From the NCBI RefSeq assembly GCF_001612745.1, contig NZ_BDBA01000023.1:1-64000 (forward strand): DNA of 64,000 bases, in the 5' to 3' direction. Positions 43,973-52,768 of the stretch are shown piece after piece (the stretch's first letter is position 1; every line of letters starts with the position of its first letter). A program made the translations under genes and the position numbers. Origin of the DNA: Nocardia amamiensis NBRC 102102. GTDB taxonomy: Bacteria; Actinomycetota; Actinomycetes; Mycobacteriales; Mycobacteriaceae. The notes under the pieces are model-generated. The model saw only the letters and a program-made list of their open reading frames with translations. It was not told where the DNA came from and did not search any database.

Positions 43973-44404
43973 ATGGCAAAGCTGAAGGTCTCGGTCGATG
44001 TCCCGATCTCCCCCGCCCAGGCCTGGGCGCACACGTCCAACCTCGCCGAACTCGACAAGTGGCTGACCATGCACGAAGCGTGGCGTGGCGACGTTCCCGC
44101 CGAATTGACCGTCGGCACTCAGCTGGTCGGCATCGCCTCCGTGAAGGGCCTGCGCAACCGGGTGACCTGGACCGTGCGAGCCGCCGAACCGCCACGCAGG
44201 CTGCACCTGACCGGCGCGGGCAAGGGCGGCACCAAACTGGGTCTGCAACTGCTCGTCGCCCCGAAGGGCTCAGGCTCGGAAGTCACCGTCGACATCGAAC
44301 TCGGCGGCCCACCGCTGTTCGGCCCGATCGGCTCGGCCGTCGCCCGCGCCGCCAAAGGGGATATCCAACGATCCCTCGACCGTTTCACCGCCCTTTACGC
44401 CTGA
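43973..44404 (+). CDS. Rv0910-like SRPBCC protein
   Basis: A 143-residue START-like protein. It follows the Mycobacterium tuberculosis Rv0910 pattern closely: KLKVSVDVPISPAQAWAHTSNLAELDKWLTMHEAWRGDVP, VKGLRNRVTWTV, HLTGAGKGGTKL and ELGGPPLFGPIGSAVARAA. Rv0910 is described as the toxin of a type II toxin-antitoxin pair, but no antitoxin gene (Rv0909-like) adjoins this copy. It may therefore be a lipid-binding or Coq10-type protein acting alone. Confidence 0.85.
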   Translation: MAKLKVSVDVPISPAQAWAHTSNLAELDKWLTMHEAWRGDVPAELTVGTQLVGIASVKGLRNRVTWTVRAAEPPRRLHLTGAGKGGTKLGLQLLVAPKGSGSEVTVDIELGGPPLFGPIGSAVARAAKGDIQRSLDRFTALYA

Positions 44405-44491
44405 AAGCTATTCATCGAATTTTGTTATAACGAACAGGTATTGCCGATCTCGAGCCCGCATGCGGACACGCCACCGGCCGATCTGCCGCAA

Positions 44492-44530
44492 CGTCCCGAG
44501 ACCGCCTGCTGAACAAGCGATCTCGGGACG
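44492..44530. terminator. Hairpin terminator of the MFS gene
   Basis: CGTCCCGAGA at 44492-44501 pairs with TCTCGGGACG at 44521-44530; the stem continues for four more base pairs with one mismatch. It lies 7 nt after the MFS stop on the minus strand. Confidence 0.8.
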
Positions 44531-44537
44531 AATGAGG

Positions 44538-46076
44538 CTACGCGTGCACCGCGGACGCTGCCTCGGCGACCTCCGGATTCGTCGGCTTGGTCCGCGGCAG
44601 GAAGAACGCGGGGACCAAAGTCAGCACGATGAGCACCAGCGCCACCATGTAGGTTTGGCTGAATGCCTCCGCCGCCTGCTGGAGACCGGTTTCCACCGCA
44701 CCGGGCGGAAGTTTGTCCGCCAGCGTGGGATCGAAGTTCGCCGCGATGGCCGGACGGGCGAGCGGCTCGTTGTTCAGCAGGTTGGTGAGCACCACCGACA
44801 TCGTCGCCGTGCCGATGGAACCGGCGGTCTGGTTGACGATGTTCATCAACGTGGAGCCGCGGGCCACCTGCTGGTGGGTCAGGGTCTGGATGGCCGCGGT
44901 CATGATCGGCATCATCGTGCAGCCCATGCCGAGGCCCATCACGAACAAGGCGGCGATCATGGGGAGGTAGGGGCTGTCCGCGTCGAGCTGGACGAAGTAG
45001 GCCGTGCCGATCGTGATCAGCGTGATACCGAAGATGACGATCTTGCCGGGGCCGATCTTGTCCACCAGGCGACCGGCGACCGGCATGGTGAGCATCGCGC
45101 CGATGCCCTGCGGCGCGATCAGCAGACCGGCTTGCAGCGCCGACTCACCGCGCACCTGCTGCAGATACGTGGGCAGCAGCAGACCGGCGCCGAAGAACGC
45201 GATCGCGAACAGCACCATGGTGAGCACGGCGAAAGTCAGCGCGCGGTTGCGGAACAAGTGCAGATCGATCAGCGGGTGCTCGGTGCGCAGCGCGTGGAAC
45301 ACGAAGGCGACCATCAGCAGTACGCCGATGGCGGCGGGAATCAGCACCTTCGCCGCGATGACGGTCTCCTCCTCGGGAATGGAGGAGACGCCGAACAGGA
45401 ACAGCGCGAGACCCGGCGAGGCCAGCAGCATGCCGAGGAAGTCGAACGACTCCGACGGCTCCGGCTGGTCCCCGGGGAACACGATGACCGCCAGGACCAG
45501 CGCGACCACGCCGATCGGCACGTTGATCAGGAAGATCCAATGCCAGCTGAAATTCTCGATCAGCCAGCCGCCGAGGATGGGGCCGCCGATCGGGCCGAGC
45601 AGCATCGGCACGCCGAGCACCGCCATCACGCGGCCGACCCGCTGCGGACCGGCCGCATGCGTCATGATCGTCATGCCCAGCGGCATCAGCATGCCGCCGC
45701 CGATGCCCTGGATCACGCGGAACGCGATGAGCGACTCGATGTTCCACGCCGTGCTGCACAACACCGAGCCCAGCACGAAGAAGGTCAGCGCCATGATGTA
45801 GAGGCGCTTGGTGCCGAACCGGTCCGCGGCCCACCCGGTCAAGGGAATCACGGTGGCCAGCGCGAGGGTGTAGCCGGTCATCGTCCACGCCGCGATGGCA
45901 TAGCTCGTGTCGAACTCGCGCTGGAAGGTCGGGATCGCGACGGTGACGACGGTGATGTCGAGAATCGACATGATCGCGCCGAGCACGACTACGCCCGCGA
46001 CCTTGAAGACGGCCGCGTCCAGTTTGTCGGCCGCCGGGCCGGGCCCGGGCGCCTGGGTATCCGGAGGTTGTGTCAC
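44538..46076 (-). CDS. MFS drug efflux transporter (DHA2/EmrB-QacA type)
   Basis: A 512-residue transporter with about 14 membrane helices. MSILDITVVTVAIPTFQREFDTSY in helix 1 is the DHA2 motif D1 (LDxTVVNVALP-like), GWAADRFGTKRLYI is motif A, and FRVIQGIGGGMLMPLGMTI is motif B/C area. Inner-membrane, proton-driven export of hydrophobic compounds is the family role; substrate unknown. GTG start at 46076. It lies 32 nt from the stop of the DapA-like gene on the same strand; a link is not evident. Confidence 0.93.
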   Translation of the reverse strand: MTQPPDTQAPGPGPAADKLDAAVFKVAGVVVLGAIMSILDITVVTVAIPTFQREFDTSYAIAAWTMTGYTLALATVIPLTGWAADRFGTKRLYIMALTFFVLGSVLCSTAWNIESLIAFRVIQGIGGGMLMPLGMTIMTHAAGPQRVGRVMAVLGVPMLLGPIGGPILGGWLIENFSWHWIFLINVPIGVVALVLAVIVFPGDQPEPSESFDFLGMLLASPGLALFLFGVSSIPEEETVIAAKVLIPAAIGVLLMVAFVFHALRTEHPLIDLHLFRNRALTFAVLTMVLFAIAFFGAGLLLPTYLQQVRGESALQAGLLIAPQGIGAMLTMPVAGRLVDKIGPGKIVIFGITLITIGTAYFVQLDADSPYLPMIAALFVMGLGMGCTMMPIMTAAIQTLTHQQVARGSTLMNIVNQTAGSIGTATMSVVLTNLLNNEPLARPAIAANFDPTLADKLPPGAVETGLQQAAEAFSQTYMVALVLIVLTLVPAFFLPRTKPTNPEVAEAASAVHA

Positions 46077-46108
46077 CGCTTAAGCGTGGCAGCTCCCCGA
46101 GGTTCGCA

Positions 46109-47008
46109 CTAGCGATTCGCCATTCCTGGTGCCGAGAATTCCGCGATCGCCGTCAAGGCCGCTCGTGTCGCACTGTCGCTCGCAGGCAGCAGAGGCAATC
46201 GGACCGCCGGACTCGGAATGCGGCCCTGCGCCGCGAGCACCGCTTTGATGACCGTCGGATTGGGTTCGGCGAACAGCGCGGCCGATAAGGGCGCGAGCCG
46301 GTGTCCGATCGGCCGGGCCGCCTCGACGGGTCCGGCGCGCCAGGCATCGATCAGAGCGGCGAACGATGCGGTGTGCACGACCGCCGAGGCCGCGATCGCG
46401 CCGAACGCGCCGAGAGCGAGCAGCGGTGCCGCGAAGCGGTCATCCCCCGCCAGCACCGCGAAGTCGGCCGGACGCGCACTCATCAGCGCGATCGTGGCGT
46501 CATCGATCGCGCCGACGGCATGTTTGAGGCCGATCACGTTCGGCAGATCGGCGAGTTCGAGCAAGGTCTCCGCGCCCAGTGGAAGACCGGTCCGGTACGG
46601 GACGTGATAGACGATCAGCGGCACCGGGCTGGCGGCGGCGAGTCTGCGGAAATGTTCGATGACCCCCGCTTCCGAAGGCCGGCTGTAGTACGGGACCACG
46701 GTGAGCGCAGCCGTGTGGTCGGCGTCGAGCCGCGCGAGAGCCTCGAGGGAGCCGGTCGTGGAATTCGATCCCGCACCGACGATCAGCGGCGCGTCGTGCT
46801 CCCGGCAGACCCGCGCGCAGATGCCGATCACTTGCGCGCGTTCGGAATCCGTCAGCGTCGACGGTTCCCCGGTGGTACCGAGCGCGACGATCCCGGTCGC
46901 ACCGTCGGCGAGCACCTCATGGGCGAGTCGCTCCAGAGCGTCGGCGGCCAGCACGCCATCGGCCGCGAACGGCGTGATCAACGGTACGAAGAGACCTGCG
47001 AGCGTCAT
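46109..47008 (-). CDS. DapA family aldolase (dihydrodipicolinate synthase-like)
   Basis: A 299-residue class I aldolase/lyase. Schiff-base Lys162 (GLKHAVG), Tyr134 (YHVPYRTG), GTTGE (44-48) and YYSRP all match dihydrodipicolinate synthase. Such enzymes condense or cleave pyruvate with an aldehyde. It may be a lysine-pathway DapA or a paralogue acting on another keto acid. The isolated location and a divergent LysR gene favour a catabolic paralogue under substrate control. ATG 47008 is chosen over an upstream frame that begins in the promoter. Confidence 0.88.
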   Translation of the reverse strand: MTLAGLFVPLITPFAADGVLAADALERLAHEVLADGATGIVALGTTGEPSTLTDSERAQVIGICARVCREHDAPLIVGAGSNSTTGSLEALARLDADHTAALTVVPYYSRPSEAGVIEHFRRLAAASPVPLIVYHVPYRTGLPLGAETLLELADLPNVIGLKHAVGAIDDATIALMSARPADFAVLAGDDRFAAPLLALGAFGAIAASAVVHTASFAALIDAWRAGPVEAARPIGHRLAPLSAALFAEPNPTVIKAVLAAQGRIPSPAVRLPLLPASDSATRAALTAIAEFSAPGMANR

Positions 47009-47042
47009 GCCACCAGCCTGACCGTACGAATACATCAGAACC

Positions 47043-47066
47043 AGTTCACATTGCTATTGCAGAACT
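47043..47066. promoter_or_regulatory. Possible LysR operator between dapA-like and LysR genes
   Basis: AGTTC at 47043-47047 is mirrored by GAACT at 47062-47066 across an AT-rich 14-nt centre, in the 70-nt divergent gap. This fits a LysR dimer site, but the arms are short. Confidence 0.4.
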
Positions 47067-47078
47067 TAAGCTCAACTG

Positions 47079-47996
47079 ATGCTCGATGTCCGCAAGCTTC
47101 GCCTGCTGCGGGAACTCGCACACCGCGAGACCATCGCGGCCGTCGCCGAGGCACTCGCCTACACGCCGTCCGCCGTCTCGCAGCAACTCGCCGCGCTGGA
47201 ACGCGAGGCAGGCGTGCCGCTGCTGGCGCGTACCGGACGCCGGGTGACGCTGACCCCGGCGGCCCTGGTCCTCGTCGAGCACACGGAGACGATTCTCGCC
47301 GTGCTCGAGCAGGCCACCGCCGAGCTGGCCACGGCCAGGACAGAGTTGACCGGAACGCTGCGCATCGGAGCATTCCCCACCGCGGTGCGGACCATTCTCT
47401 CGTCCGCGCTCGTCGCCCTGAGCACCGCGCATCCCCGGCTGGAACTGCGCGTGACCGAACTGGATCCGGCGCTCGCACCCGACGCGCTGCGGGCCGAGAC
47501 GCTGGATGTCGCGCTGATACAGGAGTACGACTACGTCCCGGTCGCCGCCGACCCCGCCCTGCACAGCGAGCCGCTGTTCGAAGAGATCGTCTACCTCGCC
47601 GCACGCGGCACGGACCCGCTCGCCGCGCACCGCGAAAGCCCTTGGATCGCAAGCACTCCCGGCACACTGTGCCACACAATGACCGTGCGAGCCTGCGAGG
47701 CGGCCGGGTTCACCCCGCGCATCCGCCACCATGCCGACGACTTCGGCACCGTGCTCGCGCTGGTCGCCGCAGGACAGGGTGTCGCACTGGTCCCCGAATT
47801 CGGCGCGGGGGAATGCCCGGCCGGGGTCGTCCTCGGCCCGCTGCCGACGCGGCGAAGGACCCGCCTGGCCTATCGACGTGGCACCGGCAACCATCCCGCA
47901 GTGCGCGCCGCGCGGGTAGCGCTGCGCGAATCGGCGGGACGTTCGCATCGGCTATCCCCTGATCAACCGATACCGCCGCACCGGTCCGCGGTCTAA
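47079..47996 (+). CDS. LysR family transcriptional regulator
   Basis: A 305-residue LysR regulator. LDVRKLRLLRELAHRETIAAVAEALAYTPSAVSQQLAALEREAGVPLLARTGRRVTLTPAA is the winged HTH. The effector domain starts at LTGTLRIGAFPTAV. The C-terminal tail is Arg/Ser-rich. Divergent from the dapA-like gene with a short inverted repeat between them; it probably activates that gene in response to its substrate. Confidence 0.93.
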   Translation: MLDVRKLRLLRELAHRETIAAVAEALAYTPSAVSQQLAALEREAGVPLLARTGRRVTLTPAALVLVEHTETILAVLEQATAELATARTELTGTLRIGAFPTAVRTILSSALVALSTAHPRLELRVTELDPALAPDALRAETLDVALIQEYDYVPVAADPALHSEPLFEEIVYLAARGTDPLAAHRESPWIASTPGTLCHTMTVRACEAAGFTPRIRHHADDFGTVLALVAAGQGVALVPEFGAGECPAGVVLGPLPTRRRTRLAYRRGTGNHPAVRAARVALRESAGRSHRLSPDQPIPPHRSAV

Positions 47997-48099
47997 CGTC
48001 CGTGGCAACACTTCGCATCGACTCGGCATCGCATGCGAGCGATCGTCGCTGAAACGCACAGAGTCCCAACGCCGTCGGCTTGACGGAAGGCGTGAAGTC

Positions 48100-48534
48100 A
48101 TGACTCGTCAGGAAGTCTGTTCGATTATGGTGTCCGCCTCGGACCTGGGCGAGTTGATCCTCGCCGTGCACGCGGCGGCCGAGCAGCCGGGATTCGGGTC
48201 GGCGCGGCGCTTCCGTTACGGCAACGTCGTCGGAATCGGCAGACCCAGCATGCGGGATCTCGCCATCGAGACCGTACGCACCGGGCACCACGCCGGGCAT
48301 CCGATCGCCGCGCTACGCGTGGTCACCCACCACCGGATCTCGGTGGACGTGGTCTTCGAGCTGAATGGAACGCGTGCGTCGGCGCAATTCCACTGCGCGA
48401 CAACAGGCTCGGCAGAGCTTACCGATACCGCGACCTCATGGGCCGAATTCCTCGCGGCCACCACGTCGGCGGCGCTCACCGCTGCCGACGTCGCGGCCCG
48501 GCTGCGCCGCCGGGACGCGAACAGCGCGGAATGA
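48100..48534 (+). CDS. Hypothetical protein, 144 residues
   Basis: Not recognised. The frame has good third-position GC, an ATG start and GGAAGG about 9 nt upstream. The protein is soluble with a mixed alpha/beta pattern (LGELILAVHAAAEQPGF; HRISVDVVFELNGTRASAQFH; FLAATTSAALTAADVAARLRR). Its stop lies 10 nt from the stop of the convergent LuxR-type gene. No signal peptide or membrane helix. Confidence 0.65.
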   Translation: MTRQEVCSIMVSASDLGELILAVHAAAEQPGFGSARRFRYGNVVGIGRPSMRDLAIETVRTGHHAGHPIAALRVVTHHRISVDVVFELNGTRASAQFHCATTGSAELTDTATSWAEFLAATTSAALTAADVAARLRRRDANSAE

Positions 48535-48543
48535 GGTCTCCGA

Positions 48544-48816
48544 TCACAACTGATCGATGCTGATGAGTTCGTCCTGTAGAGCTCGTGCCACCAGAGCGGC
48601 CTTCGTCGGGGCCGGACGGCCGACCGCCGCGTACTTGTCCCGAATACGTGACAGGTGGGTATTGACCGTGCCGAGCGAAATATAGAGCCGACGGCCGACT
48701 TCCGCCTTCGAATCGCACTCGAACCAGCCGAGCAGGACTTCGACCTCGCGACGGCTGAGCGACGGACGCTCGGGACAGCGATTCACCTCGTCGCGGCGAT
48801 CGGCTGGGACACCCAC
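48544..48816 (-). CDS. Orphan LuxR-type helix-turn-helix protein
   Basis: A 90-residue protein that is little more than a LuxR/GerE DNA-binding domain. SRREVEVLLGWFECDSKAEVGRRLYISLGTVNTHLSRIRDKYAAVGR has the conserved E, the SxxTVNTH recognition helix and the closing hydrophobic helix. No receiver or ligand domain is present. Free-standing GerE-like regulators exist; it may bind DNA constitutively or by partner contact. GTG 48816 is uncertain. Confidence 0.8.
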   Translation of the reverse strand: MGVPADRRDEVNRCPERPSLSRREVEVLLGWFECDSKAEVGRRLYISLGTVNTHLSRIRDKYAAVGRPAPTKAALVARALQDELISIDQL

Positions 48817-49083
48817 GGGGGCTCCATTTCTTCTGTTACTGATGCCGAGTCCCGGACTCGTTCAAGGCAATTCGATAGACGTTCACTATGTAATCGCTGG
48901 ACGTCCGCCAGGTCACTCCGCGCGCCGGACCACCGGGACTCGGATGAGAGCGAAGAGTCTCAATCGACGCCGTAACGGCGTGGCCGCTGCACCGGATCAA
49001 CTCATCGACAGGTCGCGCGCCGTGCCGCGACGCAGGGGCATAGCAGGGGCAAGGAGTAGCCGATTTCCACCGACGACCATGCC

Positions 49084-50352
49084 GTGATCGAGCTCGTGCG
49101 GACCGGCCTCGATTTGATGATCGAGCAACCCGGCAAGCTTCTCGACGGCGGCCTACGCAGCGAGGACGTGATCAATCGCGCGAACTGTTCGCACGCCACG
49201 TTTTACCGGAAGTTCGCCACGAAATCGCGGTACCTCGCGGCGGTACTGGACCAGCTCGTCGATACCGCGCCTGCGCTGCCCGCCGATATCAGAACGCACG
49301 TGCGCGTGGCATTGGCAGCCGCGGGCGGCGACCGGCGACGAGCGCTGCGCATGCTGGTGCACGACCATTTCGAGCAGGTCTTCGACAACGCGGCCGGCAC
49401 GCGCAGGCTGCTGGCGACGGCGCTCGGCCCGACCGACCCGCGGACGACGCGGACGATGCACTCCGCCTATCGCCGCGGCGACGAATTGATTCTGCAGATC
49501 TTCGAGGTTCTCTTCGCCCAGAGCGGCGCGACATTGCGAAAGCCGCTCACGGCCAAGAGTTTCTGCGTCGTGCTGACCGCTCTGCTGGAGGGCTTCCTCA
49601 TCCGCCACCGCGCCGAACCGGAGGCGGTGACGGCCGAACTGGTCGCCGACGCCATCCTCGCGGTGCTCAACGTGGCCGTCGACAGTGCGCAACGGCACGG
49701 GCACATCGATGACGCGATGACGGCGATCGAGGCGCCCCGGGGCACCCCGTCCAGCCTGCCGAACGAGCCGCGGGCCGCCCTGCTGACCGCGGCAAGGAGC
49801 GAATTCACCAAACGCGGCTACTTCATGGCGAGCATCGAGGTGATCGCCGCCGAGGCGGGCGTTCCGCTGGATGCGGCCCTGCGCATCTTCCCGACCAAGG
49901 CGCACGTCATCGTGGGTGCGCTCAAGTCGGCACACGAGAAGCTTGGCCAGGGCATCGCCGACGACATCGCGCTGGACCAGGACTTCGCCTCGGTGGTGGA
50001 GCACCACTTCCTGCGTTTCGCACGCCTGGTCGCCGACGAACGCGCGTTCATGGACGCGCTGGTGGCCGTCGTCGCCCACGACACATACGGGGAACCGGAC
50101 GGACTCATTTCGGTGGAAAGCGAATTGAACTTTCCCGCCCTGCTGGTTCCGGTGATCGAACACGGACAGCGCGACGGCACGTTCGCCGACAACCAGCCCG
50201 CCGCGGACCTGGCCGATCTGCTGACCAATGCGCTGCTGCTGCGTTGCTTCACTCGCCGGGCCGCCAGTCCGGAACAGAACGCGTCCTTCGTCTTCATGCT
50301 CGCACTCAATGGACTGGGCAACGCGTCAGCAACCCGCCGACCGGCGCGCTGA
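49084..50352 (+). CDS. Double TetR-domain transcriptional regulator
   Basis: A 422-residue fusion of two TetR units. Unit 1 (1-215) has VINRANCSHATFYRKFATKSRYLAAVL as HTH, and unit 2 (from about 220) has LLTAARSEFTKRGYFMASIEVIAAEAGVPLDAALRIFPTKAHVIVGAL. Each is followed by a helical ligand-type domain, so the monomer may behave as a covalent dimer. GTG 49084 is given, but it clips helix 1 and lacks a ribosome site. In frame, ATT at 49063 has AAGGAG 6 nt upstream and would add seven residues, so an ATT start is possible. The target is unknown. Confidence 0.85.
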   Translation: MIELVRTGLDLMIEQPGKLLDGGLRSEDVINRANCSHATFYRKFATKSRYLAAVLDQLVDTAPALPADIRTHVRVALAAAGGDRRRALRMLVHDHFEQVFDNAAGTRRLLATALGPTDPRTTRTMHSAYRRGDELILQIFEVLFAQSGATLRKPLTAKSFCVVLTALLEGFLIRHRAEPEAVTAELVADAILAVLNVAVDSAQRHGHIDDAMTAIEAPRGTPSSLPNEPRAALLTAARSEFTKRGYFMASIEVIAAEAGVPLDAALRIFPTKAHVIVGALKSAHEKLGQGIADDIALDQDFASVVEHHFLRFARLVADERAFMDALVAVVAHDTYGEPDGLISVESELNFPALLVPVIEHGQRDGTFADNQPAADLADLLTNALLLRCFTRRAASPEQNASFVFMLALNGLGNASATRRPAR

Positions 50353-50369
50353 GGGTTTCGCCGGGCGGG

Positions 50370-50528
50370 TCAGTTGCGGCTCGGGTAGGCGGTCGAGATG
50401 TGGGGTCGGGTGATGCGGCGGTGGGCCATGACCTCGGCCCACCAACCGCTCAACGGGCTGGGGTCGGGCCACACGATGGGATCTCGATCGTCGTCGTCTG
50501 CGACGCGCGCTTCGGGCTTCTCGATCAC
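50370..50528 (-). CDS. Small acidic-start protein, 52 residues
   Basis: A short gene convergent with the double TetR. GTG at 50528 has AGAGGAA 9 nt upstream. Third codon positions are GC-rich throughout. The peptide has an acidic patch (RVADDDDRDP), a tryptophan-rich centre (VWPDPSPLSGWWAEVMAH) and a basic end. Unknown family. The composition resembles many short actinobacterial conserved proteins, but no homologue can be named. Confidence 0.5.
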   Translation of the reverse strand: MIEKPEARVADDDDRDPIVWPDPSPLSGWWAEVMAHRRITRPHISTAYPSRN

Positions 50529-50945
50529 GATGACGTTCCTCTGCGCTGAGCGGTAGGTGCGGAGGGCCCTCGTGTTCGCGCGGCGCCGGTGGTTCGCGAC
50601 GAATCGCTTCGAATCGGCTGGTCGTCGAGCAGCGCGGGTTCCTCGCCCGTGGGTCGGACGACCACGCTGTCGTTCCGATATATACCACCAATACCACGCG
50701 GAACGCAGAACAAACCGATCTTTCCGGTTTTCGACCAGCGGCGTCGACCCCGAACCCGATGATCGGCCCCGGCGGCGGACAGCATGGCGTGCGAGATGCG
50801 CTGGGCGACGAGGCGCTGCCGGTGGCCGCCCTGGCGACCGATGCCACGATCACCGTGGTGGACGACGCCATCGCACTGCGCGACGACGTCGGCGCCCTGC
50901 CGCGGCACCGCCCGAGTCAGGCGACCCGGATCGGACCGCCGAGCG
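50529..50945. other. Intergenic region with a coding-like patch
   Basis: No complete gene is called. On the plus strand from about 50778 to 50940 one frame has strong third-position GC and reads DEALPVAALATDATITVVDDAIALRDDVG; it lacks a ribosome site and runs into the 3' end of the ANTAR gene. It may be a gene relic. No family was recognised. Confidence 0.4.
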
Positions 50946-51632
50946 TCACCGCTTCGGAACGCGTTCGTGGACGGTCAACAGCAGGTGGTCGAAGACGGTC
51001 TGGACCTCCGGTGGCGCCGGGGGCACCCGGTCGATCTCGGCGATGATCTGCGCGGCCAGGTCACGAATCTTGACGTTGGTTTCCTGCGAACGCCATTGCA
51101 GGACGTGAAATGCCTGGTCGGCGTTGATCCGGTACACGCGCATCAGCACGCCCTTGGCCTGCTCGATCAGCGCACGCGACTCGACCAGTTTCGGCAGCGT
51201 GTCGTCGAGCAGGTCCTGCCGTTCTTCGGCGATGGTGGCGGTCAGATCGATGTAGTAACCCGCGGTGCCGACCACGGTGCCGTTCTTGTCGGTCAGCGTG
51301 TCGCCGAGCACGATAACGTGATGTACCGACCCGGCGGTGTCGATGATGCGGTGGCGGCTGCAGAACGGTTCGGCGTTGCGGACCGACTTCTCGATCGCCT
51401 CGGCGACGTGCTCCCGATCCTCGGGATGCTTGTGTGCGAGTAGCAACTCCGTCGTCGGCGTCACCGAGCCCGGCGCGTAGCCGTGCATCGCGGCGACTTC
51501 GTCCGACCACTCCCACCGCCGATCGCCGAACCAGAAGCGGAAACTCCCCGCGGTTTGGGGCGTGCCCGCCCCGACCACCCGGGCTACCGCTCCTTCGGCC
51601 GTGTCCACGGTCGGGTCGCCCGGTTCGTTCAT
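50946..51632 (-). CDS. PAS-ANTAR RNA-binding regulator
   Basis: A 228-residue protein. The PAS domain (about 28-140) shows FRFWFGDRRWEWSDEVAAMHGYAPG, KHPEDREHVAEAIEKS and GTAGYYIDLT, the PAS_3 layout. The ANTAR domain (150-205) has SRALIEQAKGVLMRVYRINADQAFHVLQWRSQETNVKIRDLAAQII. ANTAR proteins prevent transcription termination by binding twin RNA hairpins; the PAS domain would sense the trigger. No partner kinase is adjacent. Such genes are abundant in mycolic-acid actinobacteria and often respond to stress. Confidence 0.92.
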   Translation of the reverse strand: MNEPGDPTVDTAEGAVARVVGAGTPQTAGSFRFWFGDRRWEWSDEVAAMHGYAPGSVTPTTELLLAHKHPEDREHVAEAIEKSVRNAEPFCSRHRIIDTAGSVHHVIVLGDTLTDKNGTVVGTAGYYIDLTATIAEERQDLLDDTLPKLVESRALIEQAKGVLMRVYRINADQAFHVLQWRSQETNVKIRDLAAQIIAEIDRVPPAPPEVQTVFDHLLLTVHERVPKR

Positions 51633-51799
51633 CGCGTGAGTGCGCTCCTAAGCTCCTGCTGGGGCTATCAGTGTAGTCCCGCCTCCGCGGCACGCTGGGG
51701 CACACGCTGCTGCCCGGACCGGTATCACGATCATGCCATCGGACCTTCTCGGCCGAGGTGCGATGAACCGGTTCTAACTGCCCGTCACCAGGCTCGGCG

Positions 51800-51970
51800 T
51801 CAAGAACCGGGTCGTGCATCCCGGCCCTCGCCGGTAACAGGACCGTTGCGGCGATCAGATGAGCGTTCCGGTGGACGCGGATAGACAACGGTCGCCTCGA
51901 GCACTCCGCCCCGAGCGTATGCGGCGATGAACTCCGGCCACCCGCGCTGCGGGGTTTCCGAAGGGGACAT
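51800..51970 (-). CDS. Small protein with near-perfect ribosome site, 56 residues
   Basis: A short gene with GGAAGGAGGTGA ending 4 nt before ATG, one of the best Shine-Dalgarno sequences in the window. The peptide begins MSPSETPQRGWPEFIAAYARGG, continues VLEATVVYPRPP and ends in a polar, disordered Arg/Gly tail. Family unknown. It is flanked by non-coding DNA on both sides and appears to be its own unit. The ribosome site and coding bias are the evidence. Confidence 0.6.
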   Translation of the reverse strand: MSPSETPQRGWPEFIAAYARGGVLEATVVYPRPPERSSDRRNGPVTGEGRDARPGS

Positions 51971-52224
51971 GTTTTCACCTCCTTCCGATGTCCCTGTAAC
52001 ACAGGGGATTTCGGGAAGAAGGCGGCGGGCCCCTGGCCCGAGCATCAACGCCCCGACCGTCCGCAGGCGGCTCCCGTCACGCTCGGACGATCGCGTTGAT
52101 CGATGACCGCCGAACTCGGCCGACGCCGATCGTGATATCCGAGGTGCAGTGGGTATTGCCGGGACGTCGGTCGCCGCACTGCGGCGACACCGCAACGCGC
52201 CATTCGCCCAGTTCGGAGGTTGTC

Positions 52225-52737
52225 GTGACCAGCGATCTGCAACAGGCCAAGCGCCCGGTGAGCGCGGTGCTGGCCGGCCCCTACGGGCACCCGTTCCATC
52301 CGATCTTGGTGACCGTGCCGATCGGCGCGTGGGTGGCCGGCCTGGTGTTCGACATCGGCTCCCTGGTCGTGGACGAGCCGGACTTCCTCGCTGAAGGCGC
52401 GCTGTGGCTGATCGCGATCGGCGTGCTGGGTGCACTGGCCGCGGCGGCGATCGGGTTCCTGGATCTGCTGGCCATCCCGAGCGGTACCCGGGCGTTCCGG
52501 ACCGGGCTGCTGCACATGAGTCTGAATCTCGCCGTCACGATCGCCTTCGCGATCGGTTTCCTGTGGCGACAGGCGGGCGATGGGCCGCGTGGTCCGGTCG
52601 CCCTCGGCCCGTTGCTGCTGTCCGCGGCAAGTCTCGCCGTGCTGGGGGTATCGGGCTTCCTCGGCGGAAGGCTCGCCTACCACTACGGCGTCCGAGTGGC
52701 CGACGAGGCCAGCCAGGCCGCCGGCTTCCAGCGCTGA
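52225..52737 (+). CDS. DUF2231 membrane protein
   Basis: A 170-residue protein with four membrane helices (about 28-50, 58-82, 95-115, 125-148). GHPFHPILVTVPIGAWVAGLVFDIGSL, with paired His-Pro motifs, is the DUF2231 signature. The His residues suggest a redox or metal/heme role in the membrane; this is not established. GTG 52225 is preceded by GGAGG at 5 nt spacing. It is followed after 31 nt by another small membrane protein on the same strand, likely in one operon. Confidence 0.88.
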   Translation: MTSDLQQAKRPVSAVLAGPYGHPFHPILVTVPIGAWVAGLVFDIGSLVVDEPDFLAEGALWLIAIGVLGALAAAAIGFLDLLAIPSGTRAFRTGLLHMSLNLAVTIAFAIGFLWRQAGDGPRGPVALGPLLLSAASLAVLGVSGFLGGRLAYHYGVRVADEASQAAGFQR

Positions 52738-52768
52738 TCCCTATTCGTTCGGATCGAAAGGAATCGTC

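Noticed and set aside
44460..46112. 550-codon plus-strand frame opposite the MFS transporter
   Set aside because: Extreme His/Arg/Asp/Gln composition without domains; the minus strand encodes a complete DHA2 transporter.
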